Counted from the first letter of the stretch, positions 47,869-59,625 are shown. The stretch: DNA of 64,000 bases from Acheta domesticus (GCA_031308135.1 JAHLJT010009436.1:158453302-158517301), one strand, 5' to 3'. The notes: a model not told the origin generated them from the sequence alone. Translations and numbers: made by a program.

Positions 47869-48185
47869 TTTGCGCATCGGGCTGTTATACCCAATTTTTG
47901 GGTTAAAATCCAATCGAACTCCTGGATTTTTAATGTCGAAAAGATACTTAGTACTCCTTCCTTCGGAGGAGAAGTAAAGGCGGCTGTCCCATGTTGTAGT
48001 TTAACTGCACGTGAAATATCCTCAAGACTAAAAAAGTCTGAGCCAAATTTGAATCGCCTGTTTCATCGCCAGAGTGACGTCTTCCTAGTTGGTGAAAGGT
48101 TCGAAGCGAAATGTGCGTGGTCAGACGTAGGAGCAGGCCTGATGGCCTGAGTCTCGCCCCGCAAAAACAAGGCATCGTTGAAATT
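47868..48185 (+). mobile_element. tRNA-derived SINE, family B, copy 2 (5' truncated)
   Basis: Begins inside the tRNA-like head (GCGCATCGGGCTGTTATACC) at the end of module C, then follows copy 1: GAAGTAAAGGCGGCTGTCCC, ATATCCTCAAGAC, TAGTTGGTGAAAGG, TGCGTGGTCAGACG, GAGTCTCGCCCC, AAAACAAGGC. Confidence 0.8.
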
Positions 48186-48229
48186 AAATTTGGAGTGAAT
48201 AACATTTTTCAAAAGCCCTCATTGCCATC

Positions 48230-48294
48230 GCACGGGGGCGATGGAGGGTGACAGAGCGGCGCGCAGGTCGGCCGGCCGGAGCTCCCCGCACAGT
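48230..48294. promoter_or_regulatory. CpG-rich island, left part
   Basis: CpG-dense sequence (GGCGCGCAGGTCGGCCGGCC) cut by the Jockey insertion. It resumes at 48776. Confidence 0.4.
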
Positions 48295-48303
48295 GTTTCC
48301 TTT
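48295..48303 (+). repeat. Target-site duplication, left (GTTTCCTTT)
   Basis: GTTTCCTTT here and at 48767-48775 flank the retrotransposon fragment. Confidence 0.7.
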
Positions 48304-48766
48304 TGCCCCATCTGGCTAAATGCCTCAAGAACCAACTTAAACAAAATCCAAATCATCCAGGACAAGTACCTCAGAACAATAACTCAAGCCCCATGGTTCG
48401 TTTCAAATCTACAGTTTCACAAAGAATTAAATATTTCATACATAATCTCATTCATTACCAAGATCTCCAGCAAATTCTACTTTTTCATCAAACAAAACGA
48501 CCAACTATCCCATTTCAACCTCGCTCAAATCCCGAATTACCGAACAAGAATTTAAAAAAGGTTCCCTATTCAAGCTTTTTTAGACATTCCCCTCCGAGTC
48601 GGAAAATACATAAGGCGCTTCATGAGCTCCCTTACCCTGTGTAGTTAGTTTTAGATTTAAGTTAGTATTAGGTTAATTTAAGTCGCTAAGAATACATATG
48701 TAAAAGTACAAGGTACTGATCTACGTAACTTGTATTACCAATAAAATGAAATGAAATGAAATGAGA
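48304..48766 (+). mobile_element. 5'-truncated Jockey-type non-LTR retrotransposon
   Basis: The open frame (48304-48555) encodes the C-terminus of a Jockey-clade ORF2: CPIWLNASRTNLNKIQIIQD, KYLRTITQAPWFVSNLQFHK, ELNISYIISFITK. This region lies after the reverse transcriptase domain. A 3' untranslated part with AATAAA (48741-48746) and a terminal (AAATG)n run (48745-48764) follow. The 9-bp duplication on both sides supports target-primed insertion of a truncated copy. The frame is intact to its stop, so the insertion is fairly young. Confidence 0.88.
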
Positions 48767-48775
48767 GTTTCCTTT
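48767..48775 (+). repeat. Target-site duplication, right (GTTTCCTTT)
   Basis: Second copy of the 9-mer, directly after the repeat tail. Confidence 0.7.
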
Positions 48776-48890
48776 CTTTGCCGGGCGCCGAGCGGCAGCT
48801 AGAGGGCGCTGGGCGCCGCGGGGCGGCGTCGCAGGCGCGCCACGCCCGGAAGAATTGCCTTGCCGAGGCTGGAAGAGAATGTTGCGGATG
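48776..48890. promoter_or_regulatory. CpG-rich island, right part
   Basis: Continues the island of 48230-48294 (GCCGGGCGCCGAGCGGC, GCGCCGCGGGGCGGCG). Confidence 0.4.
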
Positions 48891-51800
48891 GCGCATCTTT
48901 ACGAGAATTTGGCCACTATTCCACTCTTAATTTAAATAATATATTTAGAATCGGATTGTTATATAAATCAAACTCACGCAATTTTTGTATGTGTAGATAA
49001 ATATGACAGATTACGGAAGTTCAAAGAATTCTTTGGGCATTGCCCGTTAAGATCCATTTTGATGTGAATTGTGTTTTATGTTACAGTTGAGAATAGTTCT
49101 CAATTATTGAGACAAGACCTTTTAGGGAGGCTCCTTCAACTTTGGTTTCAAAGTTATTGTGATATAGGATTTCTGTTATTTTGGTCATTAACTGTCAATT
49201 GTTTTTGCAGTTGTGAATGATAATTCATGATATGAAATTGATATTTAGAGGTTCTACACCTCATATTTCCGTTTCATTTCAGTGAAGTTGTACAAGGTTT
49301 TCAGTGACGTCAAGGTCTTTCATTGTTGGGAATTTATTGGTGCTAAGCAAATGACTTGGTGATGAGAATCCACTACGTTTAACAGCCTTTGGAAATTTTG
49401 CAATGGCTCATAATGGGGACATGAACTATGATTGTAATTTTATGAACAAGGTTCATTTTGTGCATTAGACCTATCGCAACTTATAGTAGGCTGGTTTTAG
49501 GAGATCATCATTATAAGTTGAGACTGGTATACACTCTCTATAGAAATATTCCGAGATAGATCGTACTGATTAACGGTTAAAACCACCAAAGGAATAACCT
49601 CAGATAGTGGGGTAAGGGATTTCATTTTGGGAGATCTACGTCTACCCCTCCCTTTCAAATAAAGAACAGATGATTCACCTTTAATGTGTGGTAAAATGTT
49701 GTCAAGCACTCCCAAAATATTAATATTAATAAATGTAATTATCCACCTTCCAATATTCAGCTCCTTACTGGACTTTTAGAAATCAACAATAATATCCGGA
49801 GCCAAGCACGAACAGTCCTGAAGTCCCCAAGGATCAGTTGTTGATTATTTAAATGTAAAGTGAGTTGACAGCCATCTGTTGGAACGCGATTATCCAATCG
49901 GAAGTGTCGTTGCAATTAAAAATGTTGATTTCGAAGTTCCCGATGAAATAAAAGCGTCGCAGCTGATCAAAGGTCAGTTCGCCTCACATTTAAGTGAAGT
50001 GTAAGAGGTGACAGTTTTGGCCGTGAGATGGCGTTTTTCGATTGTGAAATTGTTGCAAGCGGCGCAGTAGAGACCAAATTGATGCTTGTAGTAATTAAAC
50101 CCATCTCAAATTCGTAAATATGACATATTATCTTGCAGAAGGTGTATAATATAACGTGCAGAATGTACGTACAGAATATACGTGCCTGAATTATATTAAA
50201 AATTAAGTAAAAAAGGAAGACGCAATCTTAAGCAATGCTGCTGTGTTATGGAAGAAAGAAAGGACAGGAATGAGGGAGATGCAAATGGAAACTAGTCTGT
50301 AAAATCACTTAAACAACATTGGTCATAATATTCATTAAGTCCTGTAAAATTTATAATTGTGAAAATCTTAAATATTTTGAGATTTTCTCGTGTTCATTTT
50401 CTTACTTTTATTTGCTTAATGAATAGTATTAAAATTATTATATGAATAAAAAGAGTGGTCAATATCAATCAAACGCTTGTAAAAAGATAGAATCTCTAAA
50501 TTTCAGCTCCAACATCCGATGGTTTCACTTAATCTGCAATAAATGTTTTTTGTAACCAATTGCCCTACATAGAAGAATTACTCTTAACGTTTCAGAAAAT
50601 TACTGCCACAGTTTTCATATGGGAGTAGAGGCAATTTGAAACTAGGTAATAAAGTATGGAGGGAGTTTTAAGTTACGTAGACCGCAGCAATGGTGTTTAT
50701 TGAAATATTGATATATTAGTTTTGCCATTGTCTCTATGTAGGGGACGTGCATTAGGGCACATGTATTTTGAATGGAAATTTCGAGTAAAACTATATTATG
50801 ACACCTCTGAATTCTTTTTATATCATTAGTTTGATTAATGTATGAGTACCGTAATAATTTGTTTTGATGGTGAAAATAATATTGAATTCGTCGTTTACAT
50901 CAATGTATGAAATAGGAATCTGGAGTAATGTGTTAATCTAAGGATGACTACAGCAAATATACGTTGATTTTTGTTATTGGAATGACTGTTCTCTCTCCAA
51001 TACACCTCCCTGTATTTCAATATACAGTACTAAATATATATTACCTAAAAGATACAGTAAAATAAACAAGATAAATGGATTGATGTATGGACAGTTATTT
51101 CGTAATTATTATAATATATTACCAGAACAAACTATTTGAAATTAGTACATTTAAATTCCAAACTTTTTGTAGAAGCCTTTTGTTTGCATACACCAGGAAA
51201 TAAAAATCGAATTACATTTTTAATCTTAGACTCTGCTATCAAGATCTTCATGAGATTCGAGAGGGAGCACTCCACAGCCACAAGATTTCAATTCTTAATG
51301 GAGAGGCTTTGACCAACACAGCGCTCTTACGGTCTTTAACCTTCCGATGTTCACTAGAGAGTTCCTTGGTATCTCATACAACGAAGGATGAAGAAGCACA
51401 TTTTAGTCTGACTATTTTTCTCGTTCCTTTGAAGTACGATACTTTATGTGTCTGTTTATTTCTCGTCGCTCGTAAGAAGCCTCAGAAATAAAATCAATGC
51501 ACCATGGTTTTATAAAATGACTTTGATAACAGAGTGTATTGTTTACACATGAACGTCGATGGAAATTTATTTCCCTTATTTGGCTTCCAGGAACTAATTG
51601 TAAACTCATTCTCCACAACATATTCAAGACAATTAATAGAGTAGAACGTGCGTTTAATACAGTCCCTATTCAAATTTGCTTGTCAACATCACAAAATATA
51701 TATGGGTTCATGCCACAAGCAATTGATTTCTTCTGTTGTGTTTATGAATACTAGCTTCATTTCAATATCTGCTTTGACAAAAAATATAACTGTGACGCCG

Positions 51801-52840
51801 AAAATAGATGTGTATTTGCTTATAGCTCATTTCATCGGCACTCCCGTCCATCATTATTCTGCAAGCCTCCATCAAAGCACGCGACAACAAAAGAGTATTG
51901 CATCTAATGCTGGCAGTTGGTACTGACAAGATTTTAAAAGGGTAAACTATATACTTTCTGCCTCTAAAAATAATAATTACTCCACGTTGTTTTTTATTAT
52001 TAAAATTATTTAACATATGTCTTAAAGCTTCACCGCTCTTATAATTTTTTTTTTCCCAAAATACTTTGACATCCTCTAAAATTGTAAAGCAATTCTAAAT
52101 AACTTCAAAACAAAGTTAAATTTACTATATAAAATAAACTGTCGTTGGATATGTTCGTTTGGAGTATCATGGAAAATGACAGTCTGTATTCATTCAACAA
52201 ATTGACGTCTTTACAGAATATGAAGGGAGATAATAGATATCCCCTAACTATTATGTATTGTTGCTGGAAACATTACATTGCTGCCACCCGTCGTAATTAC
52301 TTGCTATTCACAAAGTATATATTGAAGATTGCGTGAATTTCAGAGTCTGAGCGTTACACAGCAGAGTGATCTCATGAAATGACTTTGCTGGACTGCTGGC
52401 GTCGAGGTCTGGAGACTGAGAGTTTCGTCAGAGACCTTTGTCGTGGTCTGTGCCACTATTGAGACACCCGTGACTCTCCGTTTCTAGTGTGCTTCCAACG
52501 AAACCGATCTCGATATTTTGTAATGTTTCTGATTATCATCTGCTACGGTCAAAAAGAAAACTGGAATTGCCTTTAGTTTTCGCAATCAATGCAATTGTTT
52601 TAGTGATATCGCTTGGACTTATAAAATATTGCGAAACTCGCACTATCTAACAATGTAGAATTACAGCTTCCTGGATTCTATCAATAATTCTAAAATGCAT
52701 ATCCAGCTGTCGTGTTCTATTGACGGTAGCTTTGATACTACTGCAATCGTTAAAATTGCCACTGGTATGATAATTGTTTCAAATAGTATTTGTTTTTCAT
52801 TTTCTAACTGCATGTAATTTCCTTTGGAAATTATTGCCAT
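48891..52840. other. Long AT-rich stretch, no gene seen
   Basis: Short frames only. None has a recognisable domain and no repeat family of this window appears. Confidence 0.45.
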
Positions 52841-52879
52841 TGTCGCTGCTATTACAAACATTAGTAGTGTGGAAGGCAA

Positions 52880-53080
52880 GAACGATGTCCGATTGTGCGC
52901 GGATCGGCCTTTCAAGCCGCGTCGCATAGCACGGCTGGAAATTCCGGTGGGAAGACGGGCACTCGTAGCGCCAGCGACGGCACAACTCTTCATCGCGGAC
53001 GCGTTTGAACACTCACTGAGTCAGAAACTCCGGCTCTCGGCGACAGCGCGGTGTGGCACGGGCCACCATAATTTCCCTCA
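52880..53080. promoter_or_regulatory. Moderate CpG-rich patch
   Basis: GC-richer block (CGGATCGGCCTTTCAAGCCG, GACAGCGCGGTGTGGC). A 145-codon frame crosses it without family features. Confidence 0.25.
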
Positions 53081-53189
53081 CATCCCTATCTTCACTCTCG
53101 CCCGCCGTCGCCCCTGTTGCCGCTTTCCTCTGCCGCTGTTCTATTATTCTATTCGCATCCTCTCCCGTCTCCTGACCTGCTTCTGTCGT

Positions 53190-53655
53190 TCAGCTGCTAT
53201 CTGGAGGAGAATTCTAGCGGTCAGCTGCCCTGATCGGTATAGTTTTCCGAGGCTTCTCTGATCAATACTCGGCGAATGCCGGAGCAGTACCCTAACGAAC
53301 CGGCCATGGACCGCGCGCGATCTTTTCTTCCTCTTCCTAGTCTTAGCCTCACTCCCTACTTACACACACAGTTACATGCACTACGAACTACATATGTCGG
53401 GAGACCGGTCGGAAGCTTAGAGCTTCCAGCTTAGCGACCAGTCCGGAGCTAATAGTCCCAACTGGGGGGATGCCCCACTGATGGGAGATGCCTGGCTGGG
53501 GAAAACCCCGACAGCCCACGTGTAAATCAGCGTAAGATCTCAGCTACTCAGTGGGAAAAGATCACCGCCACCTCCAGAGATAAAAACGTGCACCATGCTT
53601 CTGGGACCAATGACCTTAATCGTCAGCACGACCGAAATCACTAATCAATAAAAAA
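53190..53655 (+). mobile_element. tRNA-derived SINE, family A, copy 5 (5' truncated)
   Basis: Starts near CAGCTGCTATCTGGAGGAG, lacking the tRNA head, then GAATTCTAGCGGTCAGCTGC, CTGATCGGTATAG, GAATGCCGGAGCAGTACC, TTACATGCACTACG, a GATCACCGCCACCTCC block and the tail AATCACTAATCAATAAAAAA. Very similar to copy 6 where they overlap. Confidence 0.8.
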
Positions 53656-53689
53656 AGTGTTATCGTACCATTCCGAGCTTCTCTCCTCC

Positions 53690-53990
53690 CCCATGGATCC
53701 CGTCCCCTCAATCCCTCTCCAACAGCGTTGACGTGGGGACAGGAGCAGTGCGGGCAAGGGGCACAGCGCCGCGGGAGAGAGAGAGGGGGCGAAGGGGGAG
53801 GGGAAAGGGGTGACAGCTGCGGCCGCGGATCACTAACGGCGGAGTAACAGCGAAGAGAAGAGGAAGGAAGGGAAGGGAACGTTGGAACTGTGAAGGGCGA
53901 TGACGTTATCGACGGGAGTAGACGCCAGAGGCGGTAGTGGTAGAGGCGGGGAGACAGCGGGGCGAGCGTGTTCGCTTGCAAGACAAGTGG
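53690..53990. repeat. G/A-rich strand-asymmetric tract
   Basis: Plus strand mostly G and A (GAGAGAGAGAGGGGGCGAAG) with a CpG-containing middle. The 133-codon minus frame is composition-driven. Confidence 0.5.
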
Positions 53991-54639
53991 AAGGGATGGG
54001 GGACGCTCAAGTACCAATTAGCGTTTATATGTCAGAGGATGGTAGAGGTTTTGCTGAGAATCGGGTTCTTAGAGCTGAATGAAATGCTCGCTTAAAGCTT
54101 TTATATCATGGATTTTAATTGCCGTTATTCTTTTAAATGAGCTATTGACACAGATATTTGTAGTGTGAAGTTTCAGTTTAATATTACTGGCGGCATATGA
54201 AATGGAGTGCGTGAACCTACTTCAGACTATGTTAGCTTCATAGTCCTGGTATCCGTTCGTTGAAATCCCGGTGATATCGGATTTTCAACTTAGCTACAAG
54301 TGTCTTATGGGACGATGACGCTACTTGAATGAGTGTCCGGGAGCTGGCCTCATCGGGTCGATTCTTTTCCAATTCATTCCAAGAGCCTGCTAGAGCAATA
54401 CCTTATATGAGCTACTGAAAGCACGCGATCCTTCGTTTCCGAAGAGAGTGCGTGAATGCATTTTGTGGTTCGTATTGAGTGGTAGCACTATAGGAATAAG
54501 GTAATAATGAAATATTAGTGAAATGTATCAAGTGGTGTTGGATGTAGGAGTGACGAGGTGTTGGCGTTGCAAATGTGAGTTTTTCTCTCCCTGCGTGAGC
54601 TGATCCATGGCATAATGAGGCAGCTCCGACGCTCTCATC
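53991..54639. other. No gene seen
   Basis: Ordinary mixed sequence. Confidence 0.35.
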
Positions 54640-55245
54640 GCCCGCAGCTTGTCAGTATTCCCCGTCGCGGGGCCGTGGCCTCGTGATGGCGGTCGCGGCG
54701 GCGGAAGTGACGCTATAAAAACGGCGGCGGCAAAACCCGCTGGCAGCGCTCCGCGGCGGAGGGCGCAGTTCCGACAGCAGCTGCGGCGGCGGTGGCGGCG
54801 GCAGGGGCGGGGCGGGGCGGGGCCTCGCCCCTTTAAGCTCGTGAGCGCGCGCCCCGCCCTGCCCCGCCCGGCCCGAACTCGAGTTGCTGGCGCCGGCGCC
54901 CTCTACTTTGTCGGGTAACCGGAGCCGCTGCCGGAGGGTGCTGGGCGCGCGCGGGCCGCGGTGCGGGGGGAGGGAGGGCGAGCGCCGTCGCGACCGCTTC
55001 ATTCCCGCTTCGCTGCGCGCGGTCGCGCTCGCTAGCTCCCGCCCCCACCCCCACCCCCACTCCCTCTCCCCGCCGCGCCCTCCGACACCCCGCGCAAGGC
55101 CAAAGAGCTCATCCCGCCTCCTGGGTTTCCAGGCCGGAGCCAAATCAGTCGGGAAAGGCGCGCATGTCGCTGCCATGAGCGAACGCAAAGTAAAAAGTTT
55201 TTGTTTCATCAAAATGGCGGATTCAGTGATATTTCTGTGTCTTTA
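54640..55245. promoter_or_regulatory. Large CpG island with TATA box
   Basis: About 0.6 kb of very high CpG. TATAAAA at 54714-54720 sits in a GC-rich context, GC boxes GGGGCGGGGCGGGGCGGGG follow at 54806-54824, and AAAATGGCGG (Pho/YY1 type) lies at 55211-55220. The best promoter candidate in the window, likely plus-directed from about 54745 if the TATA is used. No first coding exon is certain: a short frame MSERKVKSFC at 55176 is the only tidy start and is too short to judge. Confidence 0.5.
54714..54720 (+). promoter_or_regulatory. TATA box
   Basis: TATAAAA preceded by GTGACGC and followed by a GC-rich stretch. Expected start site about 30 bases downstream. Confidence 0.45.
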
Positions 55246-55367
55246 GATTGCGAGACTGCAATGTAAATCTCGCCAGGTTTTAGCTCACCTGGTAAGTTCT
55301 TATTTGTGAGCTACCCCACCAGAGAGTGGGAAGGTTTCTTTTTCCCTGGATAGGGATGTTATAGCTT

Positions 55368-55421
55368 TAATAATAATAATAATAATTATTATTATTATTA
55401 TTATCATTATTATTATTATTG
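55368..55421. repeat. (AAT)n/(ATT)n head-to-head trinucleotide hairpin
   Basis: AATAATAATAATAATAATT runs directly into TATTATTATTATTATTATT, forming a self-complementary stem. Confidence 0.85.
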
Positions 55422-56535
55422 TAATCTAAATTTCTTCATCATCTTTGCCTTAACGTTTTCTATGTATTTTTTAAAAGGTTTTGAAACAGCAAATCCGCCT
55501 TCTTTTGCTATTTTATAAAAAACTTCAATTGCAGGTGGTCAATTTGTGTAAAAAATATAACACAATTTTGATGACTTTAGTTGATTCTCCAGACATTAGT
55601 AGTATTTTCGTATTCTTCTTTTTCGTATTTTCTGGTCAGTTACTTTAGTATTATTCACTGTCAGTCTGCCAACCATTTTAAAAGTGAAATAGTTTTTATT
55701 CACTTATAAAGAGCAAGAGCCATTTAAGAGCTCCACTGAACTAGTATTTCGGGTGGAAATGTAATCCTTCAGAAATGATATATTGAATTTTAGTTTCTAG
55801 GTAAGCAAAGCCTGCTTACTGCCGTACTCTCGACGTGAGCCTACACTAATTAAATTTGTGAGAGACAAACTGGCGCGGCTCCCGACCCAATGATTTTGCA
55901 CGAAACGCATCGCTTATGCTCTGTGTGGGACGTGAGCCTGCGGTCGCCGCGTCCTGACTCCCAAACGGATTGCCAACTGTCGCACGAGCGGTTCATGAGG
56001 CAACCCCGGCGTTTATTACGCGTTGCGTCATTAGAAAGGCGTTAATGACGCAGAGTTCAGCGCACAATCGTCATTTTTACGCGGCATTAGACTAGCAAAG
56101 CAACGATTAACCATTACTGTTGTAGTTTGTGAAATAATCATACACGAGAAACAAGGACAATGAGCAAATGCTTCATATAATTTCCTGGCTTTCATTTAAT
56201 TAAATGTGTAGGAAAGCAGTTTCAGAACAAAGGTTGCTAATTATAAAGTTGTAATGTTTTAACTTTGAAACTCACTTCTCGTCTCGTCAGTTTTTTATAC
56301 AATAGATGGCAAAAAGGTTACAGAGCAAGAATATCTGCTTCAAAATCGGTTGTGAATCTCTGAAAGGCTTACGAACTGAAAGAAAGAGGAAAGCGGAGAA
56401 TAAAACATTCTCGCGAACAATTAAAATGATGCAGCATATCTTTGCGACCCGCATGCTTTCACTGCCGCTCTCCAGTTCTCCTCTACAGGTGCGAAATCTG
56501 TTATTCAGAAGTCGCAGGATTATGAAATTCAAATT
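55422..56535. other. No gene seen
   Basis: AT-rich with a mildly GC patch at 55860-56060. No recognisable frame. Confidence 0.4.
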
Positions 56536-56650
56536 GAAGGGGCGCGCCGCGCCGCACCGGGCTCCTGTTCAGAATACGAGCGCCTCTGCGCAGGTGTCGG
56601 TGGGCGACAAGGGGTTAGAGGGGGAATTTGGGCGGCGTTGCAACATTGCG
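56536..56650. promoter_or_regulatory. Short CpG-rich patch
   Basis: GGGGCGCGCCGCGCCGC and neighbours. Limited support. Confidence 0.25.
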
Positions 56651-56949
56651 TCAGGCCTCAAACGATAATACGGTACAAGTTTTGGGTCCCTGTTTTCTTT
56701 CTTCACTTGAAACGCATTCAAGAAATAAACATGCATGGTTTAGTAAATCAATACTCAGTAAAATAACAACAGTACACATGAAAGCGTAAGTCGAAAAGAT
56801 TGAAATGTCCGAAACGAAGTCCCGTAGAATGTCTAAACGTCATACGAATCACCACTGATTCTGCGATCACTGTAATCCCTACTGATACATGTATTCGCTG
56901 TGAACTCTGGTACAAAGTAGCATATCAAACTAACCAAAAAGAGGCTGGT

Positions 56950-57296
56950 GTGCAGGTTGGCAGTAAGTGCATCAGGGCTGTGCCGCAGGGCGAGCGTCTG
57001 CCTCTGGCCGCCGCCTCCGGCGCGTGCGAGCACGAGAACCGTCAAAGCCGCTGCACGCAACGAGCCAAGGGCGTGGGTGGGGCGAGGCGGGAGCGGGTGG
57101 CGGGCAAGCAACAGGTCCCACGGGCAGCGGCGATCGGCACCCCGCCCATCTCGCCCCGCCCCGCCTCGCCCATCACGCCCCGCCCTCGCCTCATCCCGCT
57201 CCGCCCCACTCCGCCTCGCACCGCCCTGCCTTGCTCCACCACGCCCCGCCCCTCCCCGCCCACGGTGCCCACCCCGTCCCGACGCATCCCAACCTC
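56950..57296. promoter_or_regulatory. CpG-rich block
   Basis: GC-rich with CpGs and a run of CCCCGCC-type units (57135-57250). A 284-codon plus frame starts upstream and crosses it, but minus-strand frames are open across the same DNA. Confidence 0.3.
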
Positions 57297-57402
57297 TCAT
57301 TCCTCTTCCTCTCAATCCGACGCCTTTCAATACGACCTCTCTCAATGCCACCCCTCTCAATGCCACCTCTCTCAATCCGCATCATCTCAATCCACCCCTA
57401 AA
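57297..57402 (+). repeat. CTCTCAATGCCACC minisatellite, about 15-bp period
   Basis: Six or so diverged units (CTCTCAATCCGACG, CTCTCAATGCCACCC twice, CTCTCAATCCGCATC). Confidence 0.8.
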
Positions 57403-57929
57403 CGCCGCCCCTCCGCTCCTCTCCGCTCTGCCACGCTAATCCACGCTGCGCGCTGCCCACACCCGCTTCGCTCCTGTGTGCGCAGGGAACTGCCTCGGAA
57501 ATGCCCGCGCTCTTCCTCCGCCAGCATCTCTCTCCGCCCGCGCGACCGCTCCTCGACCGGCGTGACACTTCATCCCACCCTCCGTCAGCAACCCTTCGCC
57601 ATCCACCTTGTCTGCAGCACCCGTGGCCAACCATGTCATGCGCACCACCAGTGAACTTCATCCGACTGACGAATAAACCCCACCGACCTCCTATTCAACC
57701 ACTGACCACACGCTTCCGCGTCGGGCAACTCCTCCCCCTTGACCGCCCCCTCAGACAGCCTTGCCTCGCACCCGGTGCGTTTACCCGCCCTCCTCACCTG
57801 TTACTTCTTTCCAAACGATGCCCCTTCCTTTCCTTATCAAACCACCGCAGCTCCTGGCGCGCTTCATCTCTCTCGCCTCTCCTTTCGCCGCGCGGAGCGT
57901 CGTATTCTTTAATCCGGCCAGAAATTTGG
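57403..57929. other. C-rich transition
   Basis: C/T-rich sequence between two CpG blocks. No gene recognised. Confidence 0.3.
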
Positions 57930-58330
57930 GGCGCCGGCGCCGGACGGCAGCGCGTGGTGCGGCGGCGGCGGCGCGCGCGGGGCGGGGCGCGGCAGGCCGG
58001 GGCCGAGGCCGGGGCCGGTGGCCGGAGAAACGGCGGGTGGCGGCGGAGCCTGTATTGATTGGAGGCACGCGGCGGCGGCGGGGGCGTGGCGGGGGCGGTG
58101 ACGGCGGGACGGGGCGTGGCGGGGCATGCCGGGTGCGGCAAGAGTGGCGGTGGGGGCGGCGGCGGCGACGGCTGCGCCTCGGTGCCTCAGCCGTGCTGCG
58201 GTCTGCCCGGGCCCAGGCGCCGCCCCTCGTGCCACGCCCCTTCGGCACGCGCCTGCTCGGTGGCGCTCGACTCTTGCTCTCCACGTCGCGCCCCGCTCCG
58301 CCCCTGCGCTTCGGAGGCAATTGTATTAGC
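57930..58330. promoter_or_regulatory. Large CpG island
   Basis: Extreme CpG density (GGCGGCGGCGCGCGCGGGGC near 57963) with GC boxes. Frames of 108-216 codons are open on both strands, a sign of composition and not of genes. Confidence 0.4.
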
Positions 58331-58907
58331 AGACTGCCGATGCCCCAGGCGCTCCAACAAGTGCCTCATTTCCGGTTTCACTTGCACTTTTTCGCCCTTC
58401 AGTTTCGATGACAATTTTGTCCTTACACGATAAAGATCGAGTCAACTCTCCGTGGCAAACGAAAAAGGAATCTGGTTTAGCAAAACATCATATATTTTAC
58501 AAATGTAAATGTAGTACCTCTTCAGTAGATCGTAGACTATGACTTCAGTAGATCTTCCTCGAAAACTCAGTAACAGCTTTCTTTTCCCGGAGTCCTGTTC
58601 CTTGCCAAATCTACGATCGCTCTTTCTTGCTGTATCACGTTTACACTTCCTCCCGTTGCAACCTGCCCAACTTTACTACCTCTTCGTCCCATCATTCACA
58701 ACCTCATTTTCCGGGCCTCTCGTACTGCTCCACGCCGTCACGCCCATTTCCGCGGTACCTCGCCCGAACACTCTCGCATCGCACTCTCCACCGACGCCCC
58801 CTCCGCCCAGCCGCCCCACCCTGCCAAGTCTCCCCTCGTAACCGCCAACATCGCTACACCCACGTTTGCCACCCTTCGCCCAGCACGCGCTGTTCCTCCA
58901 CCCCCAC
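58331..58907. other. C/T-rich sequence, no gene seen
   Basis: 58540-58900 is C/T-rich. Overlapping frames of 100-121 codons lack recognisable domains. Confidence 0.35.
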
Positions 58908-59440
58908 CGGGAGAGGTGGCTCAGGGCATCAATTGATGTCACTGCAGGACTTCCGACCGGGGCTTCTAGTTTCGAGTCCCGACGGTGGCTAGATTTTCGA
59001 CACTAGCTAGATAGCTAGTTCGAATTCAGTCCCTGTCAGGAGGATAATTCTAGCGGTCCACTGCTCTGATCAGTATTTTTCCTGGTTTCTCCCATCAACT
59101 CCAAGTGATCGCCGGAGCAGTACTTTAAAAACTGGGCCTCTTTCCTATCACCTCCTTGTCTTATCCTCTCCCCTTACACACTCACTAACATGCACTATAC
59201 TACCGCACATGCTGGGAGACCAGTCGGGAGCTTGTCCCGGCTGGGGCAGTGCCTCCCTGGTCGGAGATAACTGGTTGAGGAAAACCCCGCTAGCCGACGG
59301 GAAGTTCGGCGCCAGATTTCATCATCCAGCTGGCGAAGATCACCGCCATCTCCCGGGGGGGGATACACTACACTTACAGAACTAATGACCTAGCAGTTAC
59401 GCGCCCGGAATCACTAATCAACAATCAATCAATCAAAATC
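58908..59440 (+). mobile_element. tRNA-derived SINE, family A, copy 6 (best-preserved)
   Basis: GGGAGAGGTGGCTCAGGGC (A box region, 58911) and TTTCGAGTCCCGACGG (B box, 58970) in proper spacing, TAGCTAGTTCGAATTCAGTC, centre GGATAATTCTAGCGGTCCAC, CTGCTCTGATCAGTA, CGCCGGAGCAGTAC, CACACTCACTAACATGCAC, GGGAGACCAGTCGGGAGC, GAAGATCACCGCCATCTCCC, and a clear (ATCA)n tail AATCAACAATCAATCAATCA (59414-59433). Confidence 0.9.
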
Positions 59441-59459
59441 CTCCACGCCCGCCAACTCC

Positions 59460-59625
59460 AGAACACCCCGGACCCTCCATTGGCACACCCCGCCCCCCGC
59501 CAGACCCTCCGTGCCGCCACCGTCCTCCCCTCGTACTCACTCTCCTCGCTGCCTCTGGCCGCGCCCCGCGACGCACGACACAGCCGCCCCGCCCGGGAAA
59601 TACGAGCGCCAGGGAATGCCCCGAA
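59460..59625. promoter_or_regulatory. Short CpG-rich patch
   Basis: CCCCGCCCCCCGCC, GCCGCGCCCCGCGACGC. No further support. Confidence 0.3.

Noticed and set aside
54652..55212. 186-codon minus frame
   Set aside because: CpG-island artefact, antisense to the better-supported TATA orientation.
56800..57654. 284-codon plus frame
   Set aside because: Pro/Ser/Arg-rich product of CpG and minisatellite DNA, with minus-strand frames of up to 180 codons over the same bases.
57761..58411. 216-codon plus frame and 179-codon minus frame
   Set aside because: Both arise from one CpG island. Arg/Gly/Ala-rich.
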